Below, one piece after another: positions 12,059 through 23,927 of a DNA stretch of 64,000 bases (position 1 is the first letter of the stretch; each line of letters begins with the position of its first letter). The position numbers and the translations under genes were made by a program. The notes under the pieces were generated by a model. That model did no database searches. It was not told the origin of the DNA and was given only the letters and a program-made list of their open reading frames with translations. The stretch is from Chaetoderma sp. LZ-2023a (Eukaryota; Mollusca; Caudofoveata; Chaetodermatida; Chaetodermatidae), in assembly GCA_034401795.1 (NCBI GenBank), contig CM067374.1:99854860-99918859 (forward strand), written 5' to 3'.

Positions 12059-12145
12059 GTTCTGATGACTATTTTAAACATAACTGGATTGGAAGACATT
12101 GCTGAGCAATGTCTTCCAATCCTATTATGTTCAAAATATTGAACA
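12059..12145. mobile_element. Pal93-related palindrome with perfect inner stem
   Basis: The inner stem GGATTGGAAGACATTGC pairs perfectly with GCAATGTCTTCCAATCC around a GA centre. The outer arms are TGTTC...AAACAT and ATGTTCAAAATATTGAACA. Same subtype as 6739-6829. In copy B only the left half remains (about 48539-48590), followed by the expanded CAGC repeat. Confidence 0.75.
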
Positions 12146-12547
12146 CTACGTTTTATACCCAGCCAGCCAGCCAAGGAGCCAATGCCAAAGGCTTATTCCG
12201 GGCTGTATCATAAAACTACTGATATGATTTGGCTACAATTTTAGCACAACGAAAGAAATCGCCTTGCAAGAGGACTTCTAGTCGTTGGCCGTGATCCTGA
12301 TGCAAGGACACGAATCCGGATCAGATGTAGATATTTTGGAAACTATGTGGGCAGATTTGACTCAAATTATAACGCTGGAAAGGGTGTGAGTTTAGTTAAG
12401 TTTCTACAACTTTGGAAGTGATCCGAAAAAAATCGAGAAATCTGTAAAATCAAGAAAATCTGGAAACTATCGAGCCTGCAGCTATCGAGACTCTATCGAC
12501 CTTGTTTTCTTTGTTGTGGGAATAATCATAGCTAAAATGTAGAATGT

Positions 12548-12695
12548 GTGTTCTGAGGAAATGTTCATTTGCAAACAGAGCCAGTCATTCCAGTGGAAAT
12601 TTTTCAAAAATAGTTTTCTCTTGTTCTGCAAATACACATTTTCTTTGAGAACATTACACTTTTTAAACAGATTTGAGCGTCAAACGTTTAAATGC
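12548..12695. mobile_element. Second palindrome family (CCAGTCATTCCAGTGG type)
   Basis: An inverted-repeat element with outer arms TTCTGAGGAAATGTTCATTTG and CAAATACACATTTTCTTTGAG, and the core CCAGTCATTCCAGTGG. The right terminal part (GAGCGTCAAACGTTTAAA) resembles the CAAAGGG-TT end of its ortholog at 49487-49617. Relatives are at 18442, 33165, 36555 and 56169. Confidence 0.6.
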
Positions 12696-12847
12696 AACAC
12701 CTGATCACGTTAATAAGAGATTTCACATCGATAGTAACCACCACCTTGTTGTCCCGCAGGCCGTGCAGTTCTCTTAATCAAGTTTGGCTTATTATTTATT
12801 TAAAAGCTGAAATTACCTCAATTTCAAGACAGCTATACGCGGAAAAC

Positions 12848-12932
12848 TGTGGAATATTCCGAAACAAGTTTGACTGGAAAAGCTGCCATTGGTGGCAACA
12901 GTTCCAAGTCAAATTAGCTTCAAAATATTAAA
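12848..12932. mobile_element. Pal93 palindrome, partly decayed
   Basis: The left arm TGTGGAATATTCCGAAAC faces the right arm ATTAGCTTCAAAATATTAAAC, with a mismatched GCTGCCATTGGTGGCAAC centre. The ortholog at 49785-49874 keeps a better centre. Confidence 0.65.
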
Positions 12933-13444
12933 CATAATATTTCTCACCTCATAAAGAATTTGCCATTTCTTGTCCGTAATGGCCAATTGTATAATAAATA
13001 ATGTCTCTATTTTACACATTGCACCACATGATGATGATATTCTCTGCCAGAAGATTACTCTCGCCTCTATCAGACTGTGGGTGATACCACAACAAAAAGA
13101 ACACATTAACGCTGGAGCGCCCGCACGTTTAAAATACATGATCTTTGAACAGAATAAATGTACTTTTCTCTGATCAATGGTTAATCAGTAACTGTTATCG
13201 GAGAATATATGACGGGTAATCTTGCAGAGAGCTATACGCATGTACGAAATTCCGTATAAAATCATCATTTACGCGCTGACCTATGAACATAGCGGCTTAC
13301 ACATGTTGTCATCAGTCACCCAAATTCTCTTATCTGTTTATGGTATGGAGGCCTTTTCTGCAAAGTAATGCGCTATCTGGAACATTAGCACCTGCCTCAT
13401 ATATCATTTACACGTCATAATGTACCATAACATCTTATTTGAAT

Positions 13445-14149
13445 GCTCATCTGTAACGTCGACACCTCATCTGTAAGGTTGATATATCATTTGTAACGTC
13501 GACACCTCATCTGTAAGGTTGATATATCATTTGTAACGTCGACACCTCATCTGTAAGGTTGATATATCATTTGTAACGTCGACACCTCATCTGTAAGGTT
13601 GATATACCATTTGTGACGTCGACACCTCATCTGTAAGGTTGATATGTCATTTGTAACGTCGACACTTCATCTGTAAGGTTGATATATCATTTGTAACGTC
13701 GACACCTCATCTGTAAGGTTGATATATCATTTGTAACGTCGACACCTCATCTGTAAGGTTGATATATCATTTGTGACGTTGACACCTCATCTGTAAGATT
13801 GATATATCATTTGTAACGTCGACACCTCATCTGTAAGGTTGATATATAATTTTTAACGTTGACACCTCAGCTGTAACGTTGACACCTCATCTGTAACGTT
13901 GATATCTCATCGGTAACGTTGACACCTCATCTGTAACGTTGATATCTCATCTGTAACGTCGACACCGCATCTGTAGCGTTGACACCTCATCTGTAACTTT
14001 GATATCTCATCTGTAACGTTGACACCTCATCTGTGAGGTTGATATATCATTTGTAACCTGTACACCTCATCTGTAACGTTGACACCTCGTCTGTAACGTT
14101 GATATCTCATCTGTAACGTTGATATCTCATCTGGAACGTTGATATCTCT
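13445..14149. repeat. 20-bp minisatellite with a 40-bp higher-order unit
   Basis: About 35 tandem 20-bp units of the type CACCTCATCTGTAACGTTGA. From 13458 to 13857, ten 40-bp higher-order units are formed by alternating gtcgacacctcatctgtaag and gttgatatatcatttgtaac, with very few differences. The rest of the array is single 20-mers. There are no unique spacers, so it is not CRISPR-like. Copy B has the 20-mer array (50355-50800) without the 40-bp unit. Confidence 0.95.
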
Positions 14150-15806
14150 TCAAGTGTCGATAGCGTGTGTAAGTACCGTATAAATTCCAATACGTCTACA
14201 GGTATTTTCCGACAGTCATACCCCGCTTTGCGAATACGGCTCCGGGATCAGATCATTGACACACTACCTGGACCGCCGACAACTCATCTGCATTATTGAT
14301 ACTTTATATGGAGACTTGACACCATAACTGGACCCCTGTTGGCAGCTTATATGGAGCCGCGCACTCCCATTACATCGCAATCCGTCATGAGTGGGATCAC
14401 TGGGATGGGGTTACTGGAGAGATGGGTGGTGGCAAATGATGATGTTCTATTACATGCCATCTCTCCATAGCTTGTCAACAGATTACCTATTGTAATGGAG
14501 CCCAATCTCCTAGTGTCAAAAGAGTGTTAAAGTTATTTCATTTGTCCTTACGTTTTGTAGGAAAAGTCGAGTTGAGATTAGGGCCCACGTTCTTTTGATC
14601 ACGTGATATGCATTAATTACGTCACCATAATACAACAATTATCTATATAGATTAAAACACTTGTGGCCCTTCTATAACATAGGATGCAAAATGTTATACT
14701 AACAATGTGGTTTTCACAAAACTTGGTATTTTGTAGTACCAATATGTAATAAGATATCCTTGATTGATTGATTCGAATATATTCACCCTACTAGTAAATT
14801 AAAAAAACCTATTACCGCTCAGTAAAGTCACGTGACCTAAAACTCTTATTTCATTGGTGTAGATAATGCGTAGGCATATGCGGTTAGTTACTGAGTAGGC
14901 GATGAATCTGAGCATCTCTAACGGGAAATACAAGATGATATACTCTGAGCGAAATGCCTGAATTAACTATACTGTGTCTGCGCATCCTCAATTCGATAAC
15001 GTACAGATTGCCAATAAGATGACATTTAACCCTGTGATCCGTGAACTTCCATTTTGATTGTGATGTCAGCATACATGTGACGTAATTGAGTATGACGTCA
15101 TATACTTACTTAAGTGACAGATTCAATCTATCCATTACCTCGCTATAGAGAAATGAATACGGTCAACACTACAACCTGCGCAAAGAAAGTTCCTGAAGCA
15201 CTAAGAGGAAATGGCTTGTTATTCCACACTGCTTGCCATCCACGGGCCAGCAAATAGGGCAGATTTAATGACAAATAAAAATGATTTTCAGTCGAACGCA
15301 GCGTCTGTTATTATTATTTATTTATTCTAACTGCGAAAATGTCACGAATGAAACAAACTACGTAACTGAGATGCGATATATTTCTGAATTGGAGCGCAAC
15401 CTACAAGAACTTATGTGCAGTTCGGAGAGCGCTGTGACCCCTGACACACGCTTCCCACGGCGGTGAAGGAAACAGCTGAAAGGGTTCCTGGGACATGCGC
15501 TGCACAATCTGTTGCAGTGTGTCACGCCAGGAGCCTTGGTGAGGAGTCATTATTTCCGGCCATTACATCGACATAATGAAAATAATAACGAAATAATTAT
15601 GTTTTATTTTTATTCATATTTGCCTATTTTATATGATGTAATTGAGAGACGGATAAATTAAAAGTGCCCCCTATTTCTCTTTTTGTCTTAACATTCTTAC
15701 GCATTGCTATGATGATTGCATTATATGTGTGTGAGGTTGGTATGGGTGGGTGGTGCAGCTGGGTAGATGTAGAAGACAAATGTTGCAAATGCCTACTCAT
15801 AATTTC
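14150..15806. other. Duplicated block, no gene recognised
   Basis: Matches 51595-52400 and 53950-54720 in copy B, where 1.55 kb separates the two parts. At about 15060-15140 it contains a reversed Pal93 MITE end (TATGACGTCATATACTT then GTGACAGATTCAATCTATCC). A short ATTCGAATATATTC at about 14773 corresponds to the 166-bp TA tract of copy B. No open frame is shared between copies. Confidence 0.55.
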
Positions 15807-15947
15807 TTTCTTTCTCTCTCTCTATCATCTCTCTCTCTCTCCCTCCCTCCCTCCCTCACTCCCTGTCTCTCTTTTTTTTCTCCCTCCCTCCCCCTCCCCC
15901 CCCCCCCACTCTCTCTCTCTCTCTCTCTCTCGCTCGCTCGCTCTCTC
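15807..15947. repeat. CT-rich low-complexity tract
   Basis: CT dinucleotides and CCCT tetranucleotides with a run of eleven or so C near 15898. The matching tract in copy B is at 54740-54840. Confidence 0.95.
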
Positions 15948-16458
15948 TGCTAATTATTTTAGCAGTTTATAGCGTTTTCTGAGTGTCTTATGCGTTTTAC
16001 GCGTATATCTAAAGACTGGTCTTGATTATTTACATTAACAAAAAAAGTTCGAAAAACCTTGTTGGGCCTGTCCTCCCAGAAGGAAGTGAGATATGAGAGA
16101 GCCCTCCCACTGGGCTGGGACATATGAGAGAGTCCCCACCTCAGAGAGATTTAAACAGTATATAGAAGAGAGATGGACAAGAGCTTTCCACATCACTAGC
16201 CTACACAACACTCATGCTTACCATAGCACTTGTTAGTATGCACCAAGTGGTACTCATTAAAAAAGTGAGAGTTTGTAAACTTTGTGGGTACATTGAAAGA
16301 GGGTACGAAAAAACCAAATACATATTTGAGCATTTAATGCTTAGCCCGATCGTTTAACCCGCTGTAACTGTGGGGACCAGGGTTTTGTTCCCAGAATTAC
16401 AGTACGTCCCCACAATTCAGGTTGAGGCTGGAAAATGTCCCTGGGGTTACGGTTAAGT
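15948..16458. other. Sequence private to copy A, unrecognised
   Basis: About 500 bp between two CT tracts, absent from copy B. It holds a repeated GGGCTGTCCTCCC/GGGCTGGGACATATGAGAGAG motif near 16065-16140 and a TATATAGAAGAGAG stretch. It may be an inserted element, but no termini were identified. Confidence 0.45.
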
Positions 16459-16566
16459 CTCTCTCTCTCCGCCTCCCTCCCTCCCCACTCCCTCTGTCCC
16501 TCCCTCCCTCCGTCTCTCTCTCCCTCCCTCCCTCCTACCTCCGTCTCCCTCACTCCCTCCCTCCCC

Positions 16567-16603
<37 letters not shown>

Positions 16604-16614
16604 CCTCTGTCTGT

Positions 16615-16671
<57 letters not shown>

Positions 16672-16687
16672 TGCCTGCCTGCCTGCC

Positions 16688-16784
<97 letters not shown>

Positions 16785-16785
16785 G
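16459..16785. repeat. (CT)n, (TGCC)n and (CTGT)n tracts leading into a satellite
   Basis: CT/CCCT tracts to about 16612, then TGCC repeats to about 16688, then about 100 bp of CTGT repeats. In copy B the same place (54838-55018) holds CTGT, GGCT and GCCT repeats in a different arrangement. Confidence 0.95.
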
Positions 16786-16796
16786 CGTCCGCTCAC

Positions 16797-17967
16797 AGTT
16801 ACCTTTATATCTAGGCAGCGCTTCATTCTATTGGGAGTAAACTTGTACATATGCTTCCTTATATCAAGGGGATTAAGCATAATAATATTGAGGTCATGAG
16901 ATCAAAGATCAAGGCCACTGTGACCGTGGTATAATATTCTATTGTTTCCAGTTAGTTCTTTGTTGTTGTTCATCATAAGCTTTGTGTTTAGCTCAACATA
17001 TCGTCTTATATTTCGGTATAGTTTCACCCTATTGGGATTAAACTTGGATGCACGCTTTCTTATCTTAATGGAATGGAGCACAATGATATTGATGTCATGA
17101 GGTCAAAGTCTAAGGTCACTATGACGTTGGTATAAAACTCTACTTTTTCCGGTTAAGTTTTGTATTTTGCTCAATATATCTTCTGGGATCTCGGCATGGC
17201 TTCACTCTATTGGGAGAAAACTTGGACACCTGCTTCCCTCTATCAGGGGATTGAGCATAATGATATTGAGATCATGAGATCCAAGGTCAAGGTCACTGCG
17301 ACCTTGGCATTAAACTCTATTTTTACTGTTAGGGGTTTTGTTTAGCTCACCATAGCATCTTATATCTCGGCATAGGTTCATCCCATTGGGACTAAACTTG
17401 GAACCATGCTTCCTTATATCCACGGGACAGAGCACAATGACATTGAGATAAAAGGTTAAGGATATTTCGACACAGATATGATACTCTATTATTTCTGGTT
17501 ACGTTTTTAGTTTTCTTCATCATATCGTTTTATATCTAAGGATTTGTTCAGCCTATTGTGACTAAACTTTGATATATGGTTACAGATATTAAGCTGATGC
17601 AGCACAAGCCTGTTGAGGTCATAGGTCAAACGTCAAGTTGACAATAACCTTAACATAAAACTCTGTTCTTTTCATGTACATTTTTGGATTAGCTCAACAT
17701 ATTGCCTTATATCTCAGAATTGGTTCACCCTACTTGAATCTAACTTGATCACATGTTTAACTATATTAGAATTGCTAAATTATTGGGACTAAGCATGGCC
17801 ATTCAGTTACCTCAACCTGTCGGATCAGCATAAAGACATTCAGAGCTCCGAATACGTAGGTTATTGTGATCTTAATATAACTCCAGATTTGCATTTAGAA
17901 ATGCATAATGCCAAGATTTTGCGCCAATATCCCGTCAGTGTAACACTGCTGTGTTGTTGGTATATCA
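16797..17967 (+). repeat. ~177-bp satellite array with AGGTCA-type motifs
   Basis: Diverged tandem monomers whose starts are marked by GCTCAACATATCGTCTTATA-like sequence at 16991, 17169, 17345 and about 17515 and 17691. Each monomer contains CACCCTATTGGGACTAAACT-like and GAGCACAATGATATTGAGGT-like segments. A cluster of AGGTCA hexamers follows; the clearest is at 17284-17305, where AGGTCAAGGTCA is followed by CTG and CGACCT. A CTGT tract lies on both sides (16688-16784 and 17968-17997). The flanking tetranucleotides plus ~160-180 bp core repeats resemble the layout described for bivalve pearl elements. That link is inference. Confidence 0.8.
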
Positions 17968-18441
17968 GTCTGTCTGTCTGTCTGTCTGTCTGTCTGTAAC
18001 TGTTAGTCACATTTTTGTGGCATTTCTTACAGCTGCCTAAACAACAACTATAGCCGAGCACATTTCTTAATTCTAGAATGTTAATTTATATTGATTTTGG
18101 CAATATATTCACTATTTATTGCCAGTGTGGGGATTTGCTTGGAGGCACCCCATATGTTGTACGACTCGCCTCATATTTGAAGAAGCCCCGCCCTTGTTGT
18201 CTTAGACAGCAACTAAAAACAAATTCTCTTTAATACGTCTTAATAAGATCTCTTTATTGAACCGCAAATTGGGTACACAACAGTGTTCCACCCATTATCT
18301 AAAATAACGTCAGTACTTAATTTAGTGACAAAATGGCTCAGTGCAATGCAGCTCAACATATCGATCACCTGCCAATAAAGACCACCTGGACTCCAAAATA
18401 GTCTATATAGAGAATAAATTAAACACACTTCGCTATGGTAA

Positions 18442-18645
18442 TCCTTTAACTCTAATTCAATTTCCTATAGAATATGCCCATTGCAGACGAAGAGAAGACT
18501 ATTTGTGAAAATTTACCACTGGAATGACTGGATCGGTTATCGAGCCAGTCATTTCAGTGGTGAATTTTCAAAAATAATCCTATCATTTTCGGCAAATGGT
18601 AATTTCTTAAGACCAACAGTTTTGTTCAGCTTGAACGTTAAATGG
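18442..18645. mobile_element. Second-family palindrome element with TTAA-type right end
   Basis: About 204 bp. The central hairpin is TTTACCACTGGAATGACTGG against CCAGTCATTTCAGTGGTGAA. The right end reads TTGAACGTTAAATGG followed by TTAA at 18646-18649. The left end TCCTTTAACTCTAATTCAA is an imperfect inverted match, preceded by GTAA. The ortholog is 56169-56365, whose right end is the cleaner AAAGGG|TTAA. Confidence 0.65.
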
Positions 18646-18649
18646 TTAA

Positions 18650-20748
18650 AGTAGCCTGCAACATCTGCAAGTCATGGCTTTAAATATTCACCAGCTTTCC
18701 TGTTGCAAGGCTGTTGTTGACCATATTTCCTGATTAACATCGTGATGGCAGTGCGCCTTTTAGCCATATGTGTGATAATAAGACCTCGTGTATCGTTGAT
18801 ATTCCCAAACACGGATATTAATCTGTCACGTTGATAAATGTAATCTTCAAGTCGCCCTCATCATATTTGGATTGCAACAACTTCATATACAGATAAATAT
18901 GTTTATAATGGACACTGGCTTTTGTGACTATAATAATTAGAGGTGTGTATTGCCAGGGACCTGGCGATACAATACGTGTTGTGATACACCTATCCCGATG
19001 TATCACGATACAGATCATCAATGACTAGAATGACGTAACCTCGTGAGTGGACTTGGTAAGCCTATAAAAGCGACCTTTGCGCTCACATTGCTGACTAATA
19101 AGAAACATGAAACGCACACAACTGCATTATTTATTCAGCATTCTAGTATTTTAGTGCGATGCTGAGTTGATATAGTACAATGCTGTCATATTGTCCATGA
19201 GTCCTTCATCGAATGGTGGATGATAAATGAGACACTTAAAGCATTGAATGAGAAAACTGCAGAATGAATTATTCAATACAGCAATGCCTGTCCTGGGCGA
19301 CCACCCTATGGAAAATATACTTTGTTGGTCACAATACAGGTTTCTGGCCAGTAACTGATAAAAGGTTAAAGAAGTTATATATTGGATTCAAAAGGCATGT
19401 GGCTTGTTTTCAAAGGGTTGACTGCTTCCAATAATTGGTAAGGGTTTATCATATGTAAGACACGGTGACTTTGATTGATTGGTTACCCTGATGCAATAAG
19501 TCGTCGGAATCGACACAATCGCATTCTTTCTCAATGGAGGATATAAAAGTACATAATTTATGTTTTTATAAATAGCATGCAATCTGTCATTTGTTATTCA
19601 GGTTGGTTTTATAGTAGTCCTTGGGTATTTTAAAGAAGATTTGTGGAAAGAATTATTAATATTCCCATAATTATTAACTTCTATGTAGCCATGGAGAACG
19701 CACATAGGCCTATGTATATAGGGATATATTTATTCTAATTCGTTAATCTCTTGCAAAAAGTTCTCTTTAGAAAGCCATGCACTTTCACGATGGTAGCCTA
19801 TAATCTACTCCTCACACGGTGCTAATAGAGTATAATTCTTTATCTAACTTATTCTCTTCTACTGCTGGGGTTAGGCGGGGCTGTTCACTTAGTCCTCTAT
19901 TGGTCAACCGCATTCTACAGGATATACCTGCTATTGCTTAGCAACACATACGATTATCACGCAACAATACTATAATTAGTTTCCATATGCTGGCTGATGA
20001 TTTTGTTTTAGCAAATGGTTTACAAAGCTCACTCGATAGTCTAAGGGGATATTTTAAGAATGGGACTTTAACTGCAAGTCTCTTCAAAACTATGATAGGA
20101 TGATTGCTGAACAAATATTATTTTCTATACAAATGCTCGCCAATCGAAATTGTACCATCGTATTGTATTCATGCCCTCTGGCAACTTTGAAGTAGCCTGG
20201 GAACGACTTACAGAACAGGCACTTAAAGCACCTTTTAAAATAAAGACAACTGGTGCTAGGAACCATATTCCAACTATATTCCAACTACCTTTACATTATT
20301 CAGTGCTCACATTCTTCCAATAATAACATACTTTGGCGAGATATGAAGATGGCTTTATCTAAAAGGCTCCAACAACTGCAATTTGAAGTATTTAGGAGAA
20401 ATCGTCCTGGCTGAAATAGTCTCAGTGAATTTTTGCAAGCACCTGCTCTGGGTGAATAGAAAAACTACAAATCCTGCTGCTAGGGGTGGATTAGGGCAGT
20501 ATTTCATCTTAGTCACAGACAGCAAAGTACTGGCAATGGCTGTGTGCACTTTATTCTAACAGTATGATAAAGCAACCGTGCATAGATGCCCTCTCTACCG
20601 TAGACAAAACAACCGGACATCCCCTATGGAACGATACTTCAACTAATTAGTATTACTTAGGCGAGCAAAGGAAGATAGGTATCAACTCAACTGCTCTACT
20701 TACATTACCAGGGACATTGCTCAATCATCAGATCCTACACCATCCATT
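18650..20748. other. Duplicated block, no gene recognised
   Basis: The part up to 18900 matches 56372-56625. The part from 19040 on matches 59080-60475. Between them, 18935-19010 holds AGAGGTGTGTATTGCCAGGG and repeated TATCACGATAC, similar to hAT-type MITE ends. Frames such as the one beginning MPSGNFEVAWERL at 20171 are closed in copy B, so no coding claim is made. Confidence 0.5.
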
Positions 20749-20811
20749 GTTTGATTGATTGAGCCATTGCTTGATTGAGCGATTGATTGATTGATTGATT
20801 GAGCGATTGAG
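20749..20811. repeat. (TTGA)n microsatellite
   Basis: Imperfect TTGA/TTGAGCGA repeats. A related ATTGATTGATTGG stretch lies at about 61107-61140 in copy B. Confidence 0.9.
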
Positions 20812-21262
20812 TGTTCGTGTGATTGCTATCATAATGGTATTGGTAGATACGGAGTACTTAGCTTGTACAAGTGTATCCATCCTCTGTCTCTCTCTCAACT
20901 GCTCTGTCCCTCTCAACTCTATTGTGGTATTCGGCCCACCACGTCTATCCAAATATCTGTCACCAGATATATTAGACTGTTTTGATGCATATTTTATGAA
21001 GAATCAAGTTGTTTTTTAAAACAAGCAAGGCAATAGTAAAATAATTCGACTCTCCAATCTATATTGTTGCCAATCTGACCGACAGGCAATTGCCAACATT
21101 CAACAATATACACACCAATGCAGTACTTTGGCTGACCTCGAACGAGAATTCCTTATTAATATAGTGGCACTATGTACATATGTATTGCTATTGACACAGA
21201 TGAATTAATTTCCTGTGCAGCTGTCAGCAATACCTGTTCCATCTGTCTCACGCACATAGATT

Positions 21263-22097
21263 GGCTAGTCGGTCGGTCGGCCAGGCTGGTGGGCAGGCTG
21301 GTGGCTGTCCTCTTCTCTGAAACCAATTGTCTAATTGATTTGAAACCTCTCAAGAACTACTGGGTTGACTTAGATGCAGGTCTGCGAAGAGCTTGAACTT
21401 ATTATTCGATTGATCTTGATGGCGAGAATTGTTATCCTCGTCACTTCCAAGCCGAGCCCCGCCACTATGTTAAACTGAAATGGAATGTGCGGCATGCCTA
21501 GCATGCTCAGTGAATGAGAGCATTGCGGTAAGCTGAGCTGAAACAGAAACGATGCATGCCAGATACACTCGTATACCGATGGGTATTCCTCGTGGATGTG
21601 AGAGCAGCAATCACACAGGTTCGATGCCCGTAGCTCTCGCGTCTCGAGCGAGGTAAGAGACAGCAGCTAGAGTGGTATGACTGGGCAGGTAGAAGCACCA
21701 GCAGCCTTAATTCCTTTTGTAAGTTATGCTTATAAATGCTCTATCGTATTTCCATTTCATTAAGCCTTTTGTATAGCAACCTGGAAGTTTACTATTATAT
21801 TGATTACGAGCTGGTGCATGCGACTATGGCATCAGACTGGCACTGTTAGTACCCATTGCAAAGTTATCACAATCTGAAACACAGCGTATTTCTACATGCT
21901 TACGTAATCTATGCAAGTTTGGGGGGGGGGGGAACGTGATACATAACGATATTACTAATTAATCAACACGTACATATACCTGTCAACATTGCCTATTCAA
22001 ATAATCAATAATTGAGGGGACACATGACAAAAAGTTGAAACTGATGCTTTGCGCCAATAGTCAATAATGATTCTGTATCGTTCAGTCTGTCGGAAGA
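21263..22097. other. Start of the spacer between duplicons, no gene seen
   Basis: Unique sequence after the end of homology with copy B. It contains GTCGGTCGGTCGG (21270s), a short CAGGCTGGTGGGCAGGCTGG repeat and a G12 run at 21921-21932. No repeat family or RNA gene was recognised. Confidence 0.5.
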
Positions 22098-22266
22098 GCG
22101 AGCGAGCGAGAGAGAGAGAAAGAGAGAGAGCGAGAGAGAGAGAGAGAGAGAGAGAGGGGGGAGGGAGGGAGAAGGGGAGGGAGGAAGAGAGGGGAGAGGG
22201 CGAGACGTGGGATGGGGAGGAGGGAGGGGGGAGAAGGGGGAAGTGGAGAGAGAGAGAGAGAGGAGG

Positions 22267-22318
<52 letters not shown>

Positions 22319-22407
22319 GAGAGAGAGAGAGAGAGAGAGAGGGGGAGGGAGGAAGAGAGGGGAGAGGGCGAGACGTGGGATGGGGAGGATGGAGGGAGGG
22401 AGGGGTG

Positions 22408-22478
<71 letters not shown>
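22098..22478. repeat. (GA)n array with an embedded GGGAGGA-rich unit
   Basis: 380 bp of GA repeats interrupted twice by a nearly identical G-rich segment (GAGGGCGAGACGTGGGATGG at 22195-22214 and 22365-22384). A ~170 bp block was therefore duplicated inside the microsatellite. Confidence 0.95.
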
Positions 22479-23144
<666 letters not shown>

Positions 23145-23369
23145 AGGGGTGATAGACACACTTTCTAATTGGCTCTCACAAGTCACATGATTTCGAAGGG
23201 GCAGGCCTTTATTGCCCATATATGGATCCCCAAAAATGGCGGGTTCTGGTGGGCATGTTTTTACAAGAACACCCACCAGAAACAACCCCATTTGGCATTC
23301 CATATATGGACAATTAAGTCACGCCCCTAGACTTGTGAGAGCCAATCAAATAGCAGGTCTATCACTCCT
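23145..23369. mobile_element. 225-bp long-hairpin MITE
   Basis: Arms AGGGGTGATAGAC (23145-23157) and GTCTATCACTCCT (23357-23369), then TTGGCTCTCACAAG (23169-23182) and CTTGTGAGAGCCAA (23332-23345). Pairing continues inward through CCATATATGG on both sides and GGTTCTGGTGGG against CCCACCAGAAAC. It is a fold-back element with no coding capacity, unrelated to Pal93. No target duplication was made out. Confidence 0.75.
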
Positions 23370-23583
23370 ATTACGACCTGAAGCCATTTGGAGCAGTCCG
23401 TCAAGGGGGTTATTTTTAGAAAGGTCTCCTAACACTTTGAGGTACAGGTCTGACAAAAGTGGCACATTTTGACCAAAGTCATCATTCAAAATGGTCCCCA
23501 TTGGAAGTAGACATATGGTTGTACTTTTCTCAAATGAAGGCATTTAAAACGTGTAATATACAATGTTAAAATACAGTCTAGTC

Positions 23584-23585
<2 letters not shown>
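23370..23585. other. No gene seen
   Basis: Short unique stretch between the hairpin element and the trinucleotide array. It contains AAGGTCTCCTAACACTTTGA and ACAGGTCTGACAAAAGTGG, which look repeat-derived but could not be assigned. Confidence 0.4.
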
Positions 23586-23680
<95 letters not shown>

Positions 23681-23687
23681 TAGTAGC

Positions 23688-23722
<35 letters not shown>

Positions 23723-23729
23723 CAGCAGC

Positions 23730-23767
<38 letters not shown>

Positions 23768-23827
23768 CAGCAGCAGCAGCAGTAGTAGTAGCAGCAGCAG
23801 CAGCAGCAGTGGTAGTAGTAGTAGTAG
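23586..23827. repeat. (TAG)n/(CAG)n trinucleotide array
   Basis: About 240 bp of interspersed AGT and AGC units, including a pure CAG run of about 17 units at 23615-23665. It explains Leu-, Thr/Ala- and Cys/Tyr-only frames on the minus strand. Confidence 0.97.
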
Positions 23828-23927
23828 AGATAACCCAATAACCCACTCAGTCACACGTCATCCATCCACGTCAGCCTGCCTATACACCCACTCGCCCACC
23901 AACTTCTTCGCACTCACACTCACACTC

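Noticed and set aside
13445..14149. CRISPR-like array
   Set aside because: Repeats are contiguous 20-mers without unique spacers, and the context is eukaryotic.
16341..16899. Long open frames over the CTGT/TGCC tract on both strands
   Set aside because: Pure microsatellite translation (Cys/Leu/Ser or Asp/Arg/Gln/Thr).
18935..19010. hAT-type MITE end (AGAGGTGTG and TATCACGATAC repeats)
   Set aside because: Only one end is visible, with no target duplication. Mentioned within the surrounding block only.
20171..20275. Plus-strand frame beginning MPSGNFEVAWERL
   Set aside because: The orthologous frame in copy B is interrupted by a stop after about 15 codons, and no domain is recognisable.
21600..21660. 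tRNA-like GGTTCGATGCCCG
   Set aside because: The T-arm stem does not pair and no A box lies at a suitable distance.
23486..23854. Leu-, Thr/Ala- and Cys/Tyr-rich frames
   Set aside because: TAG/CAG trinucleotide array read in three minus-strand frames.
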